Source: Bacteroidales bacterium (GTDB lineage: Bacteria > Bacteroidota > Bacteroidia > Bacteroidales > WCHB1-69). From it: a DNA stretch of 45,158 bases. How positions within the stretch are numbered: position 1 is the stretch's first letter; each line of letters opens with the position of its first letter. This document shows positions 17,593-26,930 of the stretch, one piece after another. Below the pieces are notes generated by a model. That model was not told the DNA's origin. It ran no database searches and saw only the letters and a list, made by a program, of their open reading frames with translations. The stretch covers positions 1 through 45,158 of the forward strand of contig JAEETJ010000023.1 of NCBI GenBank assembly GCA_016290295.1. Reading direction: 5' to 3'. A program made the translations under genes and the position numbers.

Positions 17593-19908
17593 ATGAAAAG
17601 TTTATATAAAAGATTGCTTATCAGTTTTATAACCTGCCTGTGCATCATAACAGGGTATAGCCAATCCATTACGACCACACCAGCCAATGGTCTGCTGCCC
17701 GATACCTTCCTCAACAGGTATTTTGCGGGAGAAGGGGTAAAGCTGTATAACTGCAAGTTCAATTGGAGTCCCAGTGCCATCAACGGCTCACAAGTGGGTA
17801 CCTTTGCCAATACTAATCCCCTATTCCCATTTAGCGAGGGAGTTTTGCTTACCACAGGCAATATCAGTGTTGCCCAAGGGCCAAGTTCTTCCGGAAGTTC
17901 GAGCAGTTCTACTGGAGTAAACCATGCTGCTATCGACCAAGATTTACAACAATTGGTAACCTCCGGTTATCCCGTGAACAATGCATCTGTATTGGAATTC
18001 AATTTTTACAGTGGCAGAAATGAATACACAAACATCGTATCTTTCAATTATATTTTTGGTTCCGAAGAATATCCCGAGTTTGTATGTTCAAACTTTAATG
18101 ACGTATTCGGTTTCTTTCTCTATGGACCAGATCCCTACGGCAATTCTAATACCAATATCAATAAAAACATAGCGATTATCCCTGGCAGCGGAAATCTTCC
18201 CGTTAGTATCAACGCATTAAACAATGGCACTGTAGGCAGTTCTGGAAGTTCATCAAACTGTGTATCATTGAATTATTCCCAATTCTATCGCAGTAATTCG
18301 GGGGGAGCCATTGAATATGATGGTTTTACAACGAATTTGGTCGCTGACGCCCAACTTTGTGCTTGTTCTGAATACAAAATGAAAATTTCCATTGCCAATG
18401 TTTCAGACGGCAGCTACGATTCTGGTGTCTTTTTAGAGAAAGGCAGTTTCAAGTTGCCAAAAGAAATAAGTATCACCGACAGTGTTGTGATAGAATCTGA
18501 TACTGTGATTAAAAACTGCCATGGTGCCGATATAGACATTCATTATGGGGAGCCCTTGGAATCTTCGATGAATATTGTTTATTATTGCGATGGAGGAACT
18601 GCCAATGAAGAGGATTTTTACGTAATCCGTCTTCGCTCAAATAATCTGGTTGACACCTTGCATCATGGAGACACCATTTTTTTTCCAGAAGGAGATACAC
18701 TTATTCGATTAAAAATGGATTTGAAAGAAAGCGCACAATTTGCCCCCAATCAGTCAAAAAGAGCCCAACTGGTTTTCAAAAGCATTTTGTGTCCCAGTTT
18801 CAGATACCTGGATGGTCATAGGGAAGAAAGAGCTCAATACGATACCCTTGTTTACATATTAAAAGACAATAAAAAATTCACAATTACCAGTGATACTGTT
18901 TTTTATTGTGACCGATGCGAACACGTAGCCATACAAATGGAAGGAGGCACAGAACCTTTAAGATACCAATGGACACCTTCCGCAGGATTAGCTACACCTA
19001 ATGCCAGAGAGAGCAATTGCAACCTTACCCAAAACACAACCTTCCAAGTTATTGTCAGTGACCGTTGGGGATGTATGACAGATACTTGCTACCATACCGC
19101 TCTCATTACCAGCACTCCTGAACTGGCAGGACATTATCATATCAGTCCTAACGAAATATGTGTACCCGAGGAAGTTACATTTAGGTCCACAGCTACTCCT
19201 GCCAGCACTCACGAATGGACAATTTCTTCTGCCAACACGCCTGACACCACTATTTATGGCGACAACACCAGTTTTCTTTTCACCGAACCCGGACGTTATT
19301 CCATCACTTATCATGCATACGAGGCTGAACCTTGTGATGCAACCATCACGCTCAACAATTATATTAATGCCGGACAACAACCTACCGCACAATTTATCTT
19401 TGACCCAGCAGAAGCCGAAGTTGGTCAGGAAGTCCTCTTCACCAATCAATCAGAAGGCACAAACGTTCATTATTCCTGGAGTTTCGGTGACGGAACCAAC
19501 AGTAATGAGGAGAATCCCACTCATGTATACAACTCCGAAAACAGCGAAAATTACAATGTCATCCTTACCGTGACCGACGACGCCAATTGTCAGGATGTAT
19601 ATATGGCTCCCGTCCCTGTGGTGGATAACCATGTGCTATTTGTGCCCAACACTTTCACACCCAACAAAGACGGACTTAACGACGTATTCTTACCTGTTGT
19701 GGCCTGTGTGGCTAAATATTATATCATGATTTTTGACAGAAATGGCGGATTAGTATTCTATTCCGACAATCCAGAAATCGGATGGGATGGTACCTTAAAC
19801 GGAATCGAATGTCCTTCAGGTGTTTATACTTATTACATCAATTATATCCGTTACAATAATCTGAAGCAGGAACTAATCAAAACCGGTTCTATCAACCTCA
19901 TCCGCTAA
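17593..19908 (+). CDS. Choice-of-anchor L / PKD protein with T9SS type B sorting domain (771 aa)
   Basis: The signal peptide is residues 1-24 (ending GYSQ). Residues about 40-285 form a choice-of-anchor L domain (FPFSEGVLLTTGNI, FNYIFGSEEYPEFV, NDVFGFFLYGP, SDGSYDSGVFLEKGSF). A PKD domain lies at about 600-680 (SWSFGDGTNSNEENPTHVY). Residues 680-771 are the gliding-motility-associated type B C-terminal domain (VPNTFTPNKDGLNDVFLP, IFDRNGGLVF, GWDGTLNGIECPSGVYTYYI). Such proteins are exported by T9SS and held at the surface, typically as adhesins. It forms an operon with the barrel gene 20 bp upstream. Cys-rich segments in the middle are consistent with an extracellular fold. Confidence 0.93.
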   Translation: MKSLYKRLLISFITCLCIITGYSQSITTTPANGLLPDTFLNRYFAGEGVKLYNCKFNWSPSAINGSQVGTFANTNPLFPFSEGVLLTTGNISVAQGPSSSGSSSSSTGVNHAAIDQDLQQLVTSGYPVNNASVLEFNFYSGRNEYTNIVSFNYIFGSEEYPEFVCSNFNDVFGFFLYGPDPYGNSNTNINKNIAIIPGSGNLPVSINALNNGTVGSSGSSSNCVSLNYSQFYRSNSGGAIEYDGFTTNLVADAQLCACSEYKMKISIANVSDGSYDSGVFLEKGSFKLPKEISITDSVVIESDTVIKNCHGADIDIHYGEPLESSMNIVYYCDGGTANEEDFYVIRLRSNNLVDTLHHGDTIFFPEGDTLIRLKMDLKESAQFAPNQSKRAQLVFKSILCPSFRYLDGHREERAQYDTLVYILKDNKKFTITSDTVFYCDRCEHVAIQMEGGTEPLRYQWTPSAGLATPNARESNCNLTQNTTFQVIVSDRWGCMTDTCYHTALITSTPELAGHYHISPNEICVPEEVTFRSTATPASTHEWTISSANTPDTTIYGDNTSFLFTEPGRYSITYHAYEAEPCDATITLNNYINAGQQPTAQFIFDPAEAEVGQEVLFTNQSEGTNVHYSWSFGDGTNSNEENPTHVYNSENSENYNVILTVTDDANCQDVYMAPVPVVDNHVLFVPNTFTPNKDGLNDVFLPVVACVAKYYIMIFDRNGGLVFYSDNPEIGWDGTLNGIECPSGVYTYYINYIRYNNLKQELIKTGSINLIR

Positions 19909-20012
19909 ATGGGTGACATAATAATTCCATAAACCGATAATTCCCCTGTAATAACCATTTACAACGATTTCGGTTCTACCACATATTAATCTCTAATATC
20001 TAACATAAAACA
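19909..20012. repeat. Spacer with a short heptamer run
   Basis: A 104-bp spacer before the M16 gene. The last part (about 19985-20012) reads as 7-bp units (ATTAATC, TCTAATA, TCTAACA, TAAAACA). No promoter of the TAnnTTTG type is visible. Confidence 0.35.
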
Positions 20013-21257
20013 ATGTCACTTCCATTTAAAAGGCATATTTTATCCAATGGATTGAGGCTTATTGTACATGAGGATCATAGCACTCCATTGGCCTCTTGTA
20101 ATGTGGTGTATAATGTCGGTTCCCGGGATGAAAATCCTGACATGACGGGCATGGCGCACCTTTTTGAACATTTTATGTTCATTGGCTCCAAAAACATTCC
20201 TGATTACGATGCACAACTGCAAAGCGTGGGTGCCATCAACAACGCTTATACTACACAAGACATCACTCACTACTACATTACACTACCCGCAGTCAACATT
20301 GAGCATGCCCTTTGGCTGGAGTCCGACCGTATGCTGGAACTCGCTTTTCAGCAGGAAAAATTAGACATTCAGAAACATGTGGTCATTGAAGAGTTCAAAG
20401 AGAACTTTTTGAATCGTCCGTATGGCGATATGTGGTTGTTGTACAATCAGTTTTATTTTCAAAAACATCCCTATCAATGGTTACCTATCGGCAAAGAAAT
20501 CAGCCATATCGAGAAAGTCAACATGGAGGACATGAAGGCATTTTTTTACCGTTATTACCGTCCCAATAATGCGGTGCTGACCATTTCGGGAGATGTGAGA
20601 TTTGAGCAGATTGTGCCTTTGGTGGAGAAATGGTTTGGGCCAATTCCTGCAGGACAGGCCATAATAAAACAATATCCCCAAGAAGACCCGCAAAGAGAAA
20701 AGCGCTTTGTGGAATATAGACGGAACGTGCCCGCCGATATGCTTTTCAAAGGCTGGCCCACATGCGGACGATTGACACGGGATTTTTATGCTTACGACAT
20801 GTTATCGGATTTGTTCGGTAGCGGACAATCATCTTACTTATACAAGAAATTTGTGATAGAAGATGCCCTATTTACCGACATAAGTGCTTATATCACAGGA
20901 ACATTAGATCCAGGTATTTTCATCATTGGCGGTCGTCCTGCAGAAGGAGTCAGCATTGAAGAAGCCGACAAACGCCTGTCTGATTACCTATACCAACTGC
21001 CCCAAAACTGCATTAATGCCCATGATTTGCAGAAAGTGAAGAACCGGGTGGAATCCATCATTCTTCAGAATGATATCAAGATTGAAGATCGCTCATCTTC
21101 TTTGGCTGTAGCAGAATGTTTCAGCTGTGCAGAAGACTTCAATGACGAGACCAACCGCTATTTTGCCGTCAGTGAAGAACAGATTAACTCACTGTACAGC
21201 AAGATGTTTCACCAGGAGCAAGAAACGACGATGTACTACCGAACAGTTGACAATTAA
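20013..21257 (+). CDS. M16 family zinc peptidase (insulinase/pitrilysin type, 414 aa)
   Basis: The inverted zinc motif HLFEH lies at residues 49-53 (His49, Glu52, His53), and the third ligand is a Glu in HVVIEEF (126 or 127). The second, inactive-like half follows the usual layout (GSGQSSYLYKKFV, GGRPAEG). The length fits a single two-domain M16B subunit such as those related to processing-peptidase subunits. There is no signal peptide, so it is predicted cytosolic, where such enzymes degrade peptides. No companion M16 gene lies beside it. Confidence 0.93.
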   Translation: MSLPFKRHILSNGLRLIVHEDHSTPLASCNVVYNVGSRDENPDMTGMAHLFEHFMFIGSKNIPDYDAQLQSVGAINNAYTTQDITHYYITLPAVNIEHALWLESDRMLELAFQQEKLDIQKHVVIEEFKENFLNRPYGDMWLLYNQFYFQKHPYQWLPIGKEISHIEKVNMEDMKAFFYRYYRPNNAVLTISGDVRFEQIVPLVEKWFGPIPAGQAIIKQYPQEDPQREKRFVEYRRNVPADMLFKGWPTCGRLTRDFYAYDMLSDLFGSGQSSYLYKKFVIEDALFTDISAYITGTLDPGIFIIGGRPAEGVSIEEADKRLSDYLYQLPQNCINAHDLQKVKNRVESIILQNDIKIEDRSSSLAVAECFSCAEDFNDETNRYFAVSEEQINSLYSKMFHQEQETTMYYRTVDN

Positions 21258-21352
21258 CAGTTAAAAATTAATAATGAATAATTATTGATTTTCGCTGTCA
21301 ACTATCAATTGTCTACTCTCAACTATTAATTATTAATTGTTAATTATCAATT
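21250..21352. repeat. Heptamer array between convergent genes
   Basis: The spacer between the M16 gene and murG reads as consecutive 7-bp units, for example TTGACAA, TTAACAG, TTAAAAA, then TGTCAAC, TATCAAT, TGTCTAC, TATTAAT, TATTAAT, TGTTAAT. The first half is roughly the reverse complement of the second, so the transcript of either strand could fold back. The array runs into the last codons of both genes. Confidence 0.75.
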
Positions 21353-22447
21353 GGAAAGTATTTCCTTGATAATCAAGTCTATCGCATCGGGTTGGGCAAG
21401 TTTGAGGATATTTTCGCCCATGGTGTGGCATTTTTCTTCATCTTGAATCAGACTGACGAGCTGATCCATCAATTTGGCTTCTGCCTGATTGTCTGGAATC
21501 ATAATAGCCGCATCCTTATCCACCAGTGCCTGAGCATTCTTGGTTTGATGGTCTTCGGCAGCGAAGGGGAAGGGTACCAGAATGGTTGGTGCACCCACCA
21601 CACAAAGTTCTGCAATGGCCAACGCTCCCGCACGCGACACAATCACATCCGCCATGCTGTATGCATCATTCATATTTTTAATGAAAGGCACAATCTTGAT
21701 GCTCTCATTCTGACGAGCCAGTAATTCGGGAGAGATGTTTTTGTAAAACAACTCACCTGTCTGCCAGAGCAGCTGTACATTCAACTCTTTCAGTCTGTCC
21801 AAACCTTTTTCCATGCACTGATTAATGGTACGGGCACCCAAACTGCCACCCACCACCAGTATGGTTTTCTTTTCTTTGGAGAAACCGAAGAAATCGTATG
21901 CCTTATCATCTTTCCGCACCATATTCAGGATTTCAGCACGGATAGGATTGCCCGTCTTGACAATCTTCTCTGCCGGGAAATACTTCTCCAAGCCGTCGTA
22001 GGCCACACAGATTTTTTTCGCCTTGGCAGACAGAATTTTGTTAGTAACGCCAGGATATGAGTTTTGCTCCTGCAAGAGGGTTGGTATGCCCAAACTGCTG
22101 GCGGCTTTCAAGGCTGGACCGCTGGCAAAGCCCCCTACTCCGATAGCCATATCGGGCTTGAAAGCACGGATAATTTGCTTAGCCCTACGCATGGTTTTCA
22201 TCAGCACAAACGGCAATTTAACATTGTTGGCCATAGCCTTCAGCGAAAGACTACGATTAATGCCATAAACATCCAATCCTTCAATAGGATAACCTGCTTC
22301 GGGCACTCTTTTCATTTCCATTTTACCATTCGCCCCGATAAACAAAATCTCAGCATCAGGGATAGCCTTTTTCAAACCATTGGCAATAGCGAGAGCCGGG
22401 AAAATGTGACCACCGGTGCCACCGCCAGAAATGATGAAGCGTTTCAT
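21347..22447 (-). CDS. murG: UDP-GlcNAc:lipid I N-acetylglucosaminyltransferase (366 aa)
   Basis: Transfers GlcNAc to lipid I to make lipid II on the cytoplasmic face of the inner membrane. GGGTGGH lies at residues 8-14. Further family motifs are GVGGFASGPALKAA near 103-116, LLQEQNSYPGVTNK near 124-137, VVGGSLGARTIN near 195, and SRAGALAIAEL near 270 for the donor sugar. Length is normal. It is not inside a division/cell-wall (dcw) cluster here. Its neighbours are a small zinc-ribbon protein and guaA. Confidence 0.96.
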   Translation of the reverse strand: MKRFIISGGGTGGHIFPALAIANGLKKAIPDAEILFIGANGKMEMKRVPEAGYPIEGLDVYGINRSLSLKAMANNVKLPFVLMKTMRRAKQIIRAFKPDMAIGVGGFASGPALKAASSLGIPTLLQEQNSYPGVTNKILSAKAKKICVAYDGLEKYFPAEKIVKTGNPIRAEILNMVRKDDKAYDFFGFSKEKKTILVVGGSLGARTINQCMEKGLDRLKELNVQLLWQTGELFYKNISPELLARQNESIKIVPFIKNMNDAYSMADVIVSRAGALAIAELCVVGAPTILVPFPFAAEDHQTKNAQALVDKDAAIMIPDNQAEAKLMDQLVSLIQDEEKCHTMGENILKLAQPDAIDLIIKEILSN

Positions 22448-22486
22448 TTTTATTGTGTTTTTGTATTTTTGTATCGAATAAAACCC

Positions 22487-22720
22487 TTACATATTTTGAT
22501 TCTCTACCGGCGAATCCACTGCTACTGTTTCAGTTGTGTTTGCTTCTTCAGATTTAGAATCCCATAAAATGTAAGTTAAAACACCTATCGCTATAAGCAG
22601 TAAAACAAATATGACATGGTAAACAAACGGTAATTTTCTCGTTTTTTTGCCACATTGAGGGCATTTTTTTTCTTTATCTGAAATCTGGAGTCCACAATGA
22701 GGACAAGGGATTAAAGCCAT
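22487..22720 (-). CDS. Zinc-ribbon membrane protein (77 aa)
   Basis: The N-terminal zinc ribbon has two knuckles, CPHCG (Cys6, Cys9) and CPQCG (Cys20, Cys23). One transmembrane helix follows (about residues 31-51) and then a short acidic tail (SKSEEANTTETVAVDSP). The metal site would face the cytoplasm. It lies between guaA and murG on the same strand, 39 bp before murG and 58 bp behind guaA, so it may be co-transcribed. No specific function can be assigned. Confidence 0.8.
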   Translation of the reverse strand: MALIPCPHCGLQISDKEKKCPQCGKKTRKLPFVYHVIFVLLLIAIGVLTYILWDSKSEEANTTETVAVDSPVENQNM

Positions 22721-22778
22721 AACTCACTGATTAAAAAAATTATGATTTCATTTATTATTGTCCTTCGACACATTTATT

Positions 22779-24383
22779 CTATTCCCACTCAATCGTTGCG
22801 GGTGGTTTGGAGCTGATGTCGTAGCATACTCTGTTCACGCCCTTCACCTTGTTGATGATTTCGTTGGACACTTTCGCCATGAACTCGTAGGGTAAGTGTG
22901 CCCAGTCGGCGGTCATGGCATCGGTGCTGGTAACAGCACGAAGAGCCACAGCGCGCTCGTAAGTACGCTCATCGCCCATCACACCCACACTCTTAATCGG
23001 CAGCAGAATCACGCCCGCCTGCCAAATCTGGTCGTAAAGGGAAACTTCTATCTCGCCATTACTCATGTTGGCGGGCACACCGGCGGCCAGCACCTTACGG
23101 GCTTCCTCGCCGCTCAGTTTCACTTTCCAATTGCGCAGTCCCTGGATGAAAATATCATCGGCATCTTGCAAAACCCTGACTTTTTCGGGAGTGATATCGC
23201 CCAAAATACGAACTGCCAAACCCGGTCCCGGGAAGGGATGGCGGGTAATCAGATGCTCGGGCATACCTAACTGGCGGCCTACACGACGCACCTCATCCTT
23301 GAACAGCCACTTCAATGGTTCACACAGTTTCAGATGCATCTTTTCGGGCAGTCCCCCCACATTATGATGGCTCTTGATCACCATACCCGTAATACTCAAA
23401 CTTTCGATTCGATCAGGATAAATGGTACCTTGTGCCAACCATTTGGCATCGGTGATTTTCTGGGCTTCCGCGTTGAACACATCAATAAAGCCAGCACCAA
23501 TGATTTTGCGCTTGCGTTCCGGATCAGACACGCCCTCCAACTCCTTGAAAAACTTAGCGGAAGCATCCACTCCTATCACATTCAAGCCCAAGCCTTCATA
23601 GTCACGCATCACATCGTGGAACTCATTTTTGCGCAACAGACCATGGTCCACAAAAATGCAGGTCAGATTCTTGCCAATGGCACGGCTCAGCAGCACTGCA
23701 CAAACGGAGGAATCCACGCCACCGCTCAGACCGAGAATCACACGGTCGTTGCCAATCTGAGCTTTCAACTCCGCCACCGTGGTGTCCACAAAAGAAGCCG
23801 GACTCCAGGTCTGATGACCGCCACAAATACCCACCACAAAGTTCTTCAGCAGCTGGGTGCCTTGCACGGTATGGAACACTTCGGGATGAAACTGCACACC
23901 CCAAACATTCTCATTGTCGAACTGGTAAGCGGCAAATTCCACCTTATCAGTAGAAGCGATTTTATGGCAATTTGCCGGCAGTTGAGTGATAGTGTCGCCA
24001 TGGCTCATCCACACTTGGGAATTGGCGTGGAAACCTTTGAACAGTGGATTTTCCTGGTCGAAAGAAGCCAGGTTCGCACGGCCATACTCACGGCTGCCTG
24101 CGGGTTCCACCTTGCCACCATTGGTATGTGCCATATACTGGGCACCGTAGCAAATGCCCAAAATCGGATATTTCCCGCGAATTTCAGACAAATCGAGCTT
24201 GAACGCCTTCTCATCATAAACGCTGAAAGGCGAGCCACTCAAGATGACACCTATCACGTCAGGGTCGGCCTTGGGAAACTTGTTGTACGGCACAATTTCG
24301 CAGAACATGTCCAATTCACGAACTCTTCTGCCTATCAATTGTGTGGTTTGCGAACCGAAGTCCAGAATGATGATTTTTTCCAT
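22779..24383 (-). CDS. guaA: GMP synthase, glutamine-hydrolysing (534 aa)
   Basis: Amidates XMP to GMP. The class I glutamine amidotransferase domain (about 1-190) has nucleophile Cys78 in GICYGAQ and partners His166/Glu168 in [10 protein letters not shown]. The ATP pyrophosphatase domain carries the PP-loop SGGVDSS (220-226). The C-terminal dimerisation domain ends in the usual '[14 protein letters not shown]'. Length is slightly above the common 510-525. It lies 79 bp behind the phosphate acyltransferase gene. A 374-codon antisense frame runs over it but is composed of low-complexity His/Gln/Asn and is a shadow. Confidence 0.97.
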   Translation of the reverse strand: MEKIIILDFGSQTTQLIGRRVRELDMFCEIVPYNKFPKADPDVIGVILSGSPFSVYDEKAFKLDLSEIRGKYPILGICYGAQYMAHTNGGKVEPAGSREYGRANLASFDQENPLFKGFHANSQVWMSHGDTITQLPANCHKIASTDKVEFAAYQFDNENVWGVQFHPEVFHTVQGTQLLKNFVVGICGGHQTWSPASFVDTTVAELKAQIGNDRVILGLSGGVDSSVCAVLLSRAIGKNLTCIFVDHGLLRKNEFHDVMRDYEGLGLNVIGVDASAKFFKELEGVSDPERKRKIIGAGFIDVFNAEAQKITDAKWLAQGTIYPDRIESLSITGMVIKSHHNVGGLPEKMHLKLCEPLKWLFKDEVRRVGRQLGMPEHLITRHPFPGPGLAVRILGDITPEKVRVLQDADDIFIQGLRNWKVKLSGEEARKVLAAGVPANMSNGEIEVSLYDQIWQAGVILLPIKSVGVMGDERTYERAVALRAVTSTDAMTADWAHLPYEFMAKVSNEIINKVKGVNRVCYDISSKPPATIEWE

Positions 24384-24462
24384 AATTCAACCGAATTAAA
24401 GCAATTGGGTTTATGCAGCCCAAGCAACTTGCCAAGGCCAATAGTTTATATAACTTGATGGT

Positions 24463-25365
24463 TTATTTTGCCAAAGCGGCCACTGCGATGGAGTATAATT
24501 TGGTTTTGGTGGAGTCGCCACGAGAAGAAAGCACGCAGGGAACCTTGGCACCCATAACGAAAGCTGCAATTTCAGAGTGGTCGAACTTGGTGCAGCACTT
24601 ATAGAATACGTTAGCACTTTCGATGTTCGGGAAGAGCAAGCAGTCGGCATCACCAGCCACTTCACCTGTCATCTTCTTAATCTGAGCAGCTTCTTTATCG
24701 ATAGCCAAGTCTAATGACAGCGGACCATCGATAACAGCGCCTGAAATCTGACCTCTTTCAGCCATCTTGGCAATCAAAGCGGCGTCAACGCAAGCCTGCA
24801 TACCCACTGACATCTGTTCGGTGGCAGCCAAAATAGCCACTTTCGGTTTGGCAATTTCCAATGATTTTGCCGTGCTGATCAATGAGGACAGAATTTTCTG
24901 TTTCTGTTTGAAATCAGGAGCTGGAATAATAGCACAGTCGCTCACGCACAATAGCTTGTGATACTGCGGGTTCTCGATAACGGCCATATGCAACAAGGTG
25001 GCATTGGGAGGACAAAGACCACGCTCTTTGTTCAGGATGGCGCGCATATACTTGTCGGTAGGCAGCAAACCCTTCATCAGGATGTCTCCCTCGCCGGCAT
25101 TGATCAAGTCGCAACTCTTGGCAGCGGCCTTGGTATCCACACTTTCGTGCACGATTTTGAACATGTTGATATCGATGTTCAACTTGGCACACACTTGCTT
25201 GATGGTGTCGGTATCACCTACCAAAGTGGCATCCACAATGCCCAATTCCACCGCATGGTGAACGGCGTCGATAGTGTGTTCATCGTTGGCGTAAGCTGCC
25301 ACTAATCTTTTTTTCGGTTTTGACTTTACCAATTCAATAACTTGGTCTAATTTTGTAATGTTCAT
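24463..25365 (-). CDS. Phosphate butyryl/acetyltransferase family enzyme (300 aa)
   Basis: The PTA/PTB fold is seen in KKRLVAAYANDEHTIDAV, GEGDILMKGLLPTDKYMRA, SDCAIIPAPDFKQK and the C-terminal GDADCLLFPNIESANVFYK. Enzymes of this family exchange CoA and phosphate on short acyl groups (acyl-CoA + Pi to acyl-phosphate + CoA). The length and motifs fit phosphate butyryltransferase better than the longer Pta. The butyrate or acetate kinase gene that usually follows ptb is absent. I start at ATG 25365. The longer frame to 25533 would run through the tRNA-Thr gene antisense and past the -7 element, so it is rejected. Confidence 0.88.
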   Translation of the reverse strand: MNITKLDQVIELVKSKPKKRLVAAYANDEHTIDAVHHAVELGIVDATLVGDTDTIKQVCAKLNIDINMFKIVHESVDTKAAAKSCDLINAGEGDILMKGLLPTDKYMRAILNKERGLCPPNATLLHMAVIENPQYHKLLCVSDCAIIPAPDFKQKQKILSSLISTAKSLEIAKPKVAILAATEQMSVGMQACVDAALIAKMAERGQISGAVIDGPLSLDLAIDKEAAQIKKMTGEVAGDADCLLFPNIESANVFYKCCTKFDHSEIAAFVMGAKVPCVLSSRGDSTKTKLYSIAVAALAK

Positions 25366-25401
25366 AGTATCAGTATTTTTAAGGTTTTCAGTTTGAAAGC
25401 A

Positions 25402-25409
25402 CAAAGTTA
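25402..25409 (-). promoter_or_regulatory. -7 element of the phosphate acyltransferase gene
   Basis: TAACTTTG on the minus strand (25409-25402) fits TAnnTTTG, 36 bp before ATG 25365, and supports that start. Confidence 0.55.
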
Positions 25410-25421
25410 CAATTTTTTTCG

Positions 25422-25429
25422 TATTTTTG
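25422..25429 (+). promoter_or_regulatory. -7 element of tRNA-Thr
   Basis: TATTTTTG fits TAnnTTTG and lies 13 bp before the tRNA. It is only 12 bp from the divergent minus-strand -7 element, so the two promoters overlap and could compete for polymerase. Confidence 0.55.
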
Positions 25430-25442
25430 CACCGCAAAAAAA

Positions 25443-25515
<73 letters not shown>

Positions 25516-25516
25516 C

Positions 25517-25546
25517 AAAAAGGCGGTTTTCACCGCCTTTTTTTAT
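25517..25546. terminator. Bidirectional terminator between tRNA-Thr and the ABC permease gene
   Basis: GGCGG and CCGCC enclose TTTTCA, with A5 before and T7 after, so both strands give a stem followed by U residues. It ends tRNA-Thr (+) and the ABC transporter operon (-), whose stop codon lies inside the tail. Confidence 0.88.
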
Positions 25547-26895
25547 TCATATCTCACCCATTTCCAAATTTCTTTCCAACTCACTTTCTTTCCATACATC
25601 AAGATGCCTGTTCTGTAAACCTTGGCGGCGAACCACACCACAAACATAAAGAACAGTACCATCAGTACCATCGACAGCAGCAGTTCCCACAAGGGCACAC
25701 CGGAAGGCAGTCGCGTGAGCATAGCCACCGGCGAGGTCAATGGAATCATTGACAACCAAAATGCCAGTTGCCCGTTAGGATTGTCCGCAATGGGCATCAC
25801 CATGGCAATGGTCAGCAGCAACGGCATGGTGATCGGCATCGTCAGCTGATTGGAGTCGGTCTCATTATCCGCCGCCGAACCTACTGCGGCAAACAAAGCG
25901 GAATAGACCAAATAGCCTGTCAGGAAGAAGAAGAGGAAGCACAAAATCATTTCAGTGAAAGAAATCGGGAAATAATTGCTGATTTCAGCGAAAATACTTT
26001 CCTCTCCCATGGCTCCTGTCGCCAACTGACTGTTATTGACCGCCTCCACCATTTGACTATCCTTGACCGATTCCATCACCTGTTCCTTATTCACCCCGCT
26101 CATTTCCATAAATTTGTCAGGCATAGCAAATTGCACACCCATCAAAATCACAAGGGTAAACACAATCCAAATCAGGAACTGCGTCAAACCCACCAAAGCG
26201 ATACCGATAATTTTGCCCAAAAGCAATTCTATCGGCTTAACTGAAGAAATCAGCACTTCCACAATACGGTTGTTTTTCTCTTCCAGCACGCCTCTCAGCA
26301 CCTGACCGGCAAAGAGGAAAATGAAGAAATAGATGACAAAACCGCATATCATGCCGATAGTTTTGTTCATCTCGGCCATACTTTCCTTTTCCCCGCCCTT
26401 TTCATCTATTTGAATCATAGTTATTTGCGAGCGAGCCATATCTTTGATGGTATTATATCTATCCAAATCAATATTGAAAGTATCCTGCAGCACATGGTCG
26501 AAAAACATATCGTCAATCTGGCTTTCCAGTTCGGAGCGCAAGTACATGGAAGGCTCCTCATTGTAGTACATATTGGCATTCACTTTCTGCGAATTACGTG
26601 GAAAATACAATACCACATCATAATCGCCAGCCAGGGCTTCCTTTTTGATTTGCTCAATATCTCCGGAACGATAGGAAAATGAAGTTTTATCATTTTCAAT
26701 AAAATTATTGATATAAATCTCATTTTCATCCACCACCATCACATTCACATGCTCGCGGCCTTTGGTAGCCAGCAACACAGGAACCACCATCAAGGCGGCG
26801 AGAAGGAGAGGCACCACCAAGGTCAGAATAATAAATGACTTTTTCTTGACGCGGGTCAAATATTCGCGCGATATGATTAGCAGGGTGTTGTTCAT
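25543..26895 (-). CDS. ABC-2 type permease, NatB-like (450 aa)
   Basis: One transmembrane helix near residues 20-44 is followed by a large extracytoplasmic domain (about 45-180). A cluster of five or six helices then fills the C-terminal half (MICGFVIYFFIFLFAGQVLRG, IIGIALVGLTQFLIWIVFTL, ILCFLFFFLTGYLVYSALFAAVGS and others). This is the ABC-2/NatB layout of exporters. 'EEKNNRIVEVLISS' is the cytoplasmic coupling motif typical of the family. The ATG overlaps the stop of the ATPase gene by 4 bp (ATGA), so the two are translationally coupled. The exported substrate is unknown (sodium, drug or lysolipid in relatives). Confidence 0.92.
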   Translation of the reverse strand: MNNTLLIISREYLTRVKKKSFIILTLVVPLLLAALMVVPVLLATKGREHVNVMVVDENEIYINNFIENDKTSFSYRSGDIEQIKKEALAGDYDVVLYFPRNSQKVNANMYYNEEPSMYLRSELESQIDDMFFDHVLQDTFNIDLDRYNTIKDMARSQITMIQIDEKGGEKESMAEMNKTIGMICGFVIYFFIFLFAGQVLRGVLEEKNNRIVEVLISSVKPIELLLGKIIGIALVGLTQFLIWIVFTLVILMGVQFAMPDKFMEMSGVNKEQVMESVKDSQMVEAVNNSQLATGAMGEESIFAEISNYFPISFTEMILCFLFFFLTGYLVYSALFAAVGSAADNETDSNQLTMPITMPLLLTIAMVMPIADNPNGQLAFWLSMIPLTSPVAMLTRLPSGVPLWELLLSMVLMVLFFMFVVWFAAKVYRTGILMYGKKVSWKEIWKWVRYE

Positions 26896-26930
26896 TGTTG
26901 AATTGTTGAGTTGTTTACTTGTTGAATAAA
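26892..26930. repeat. Octamer array overlapping the ATPase-permease junction
   Basis: 8-bp units TTGTTGAA, TTGTTGAG, TTGTTTAC, TTGTTGAA cover the last codons of the ATPase gene, giving QQVNNSTIQQ, and reach the permease start. The same unit type occurs before lpxK (39516-39548). Confidence 0.7.

Noticed and set aside
23334-24458. A 374-codon open frame on the plus strand, antisense to guaA
   Set aside because: It mirrors guaA exactly, is rich in His/Gln/Asn with no family motif, and guaA has every catalytic residue. It is a codon-composition shadow.
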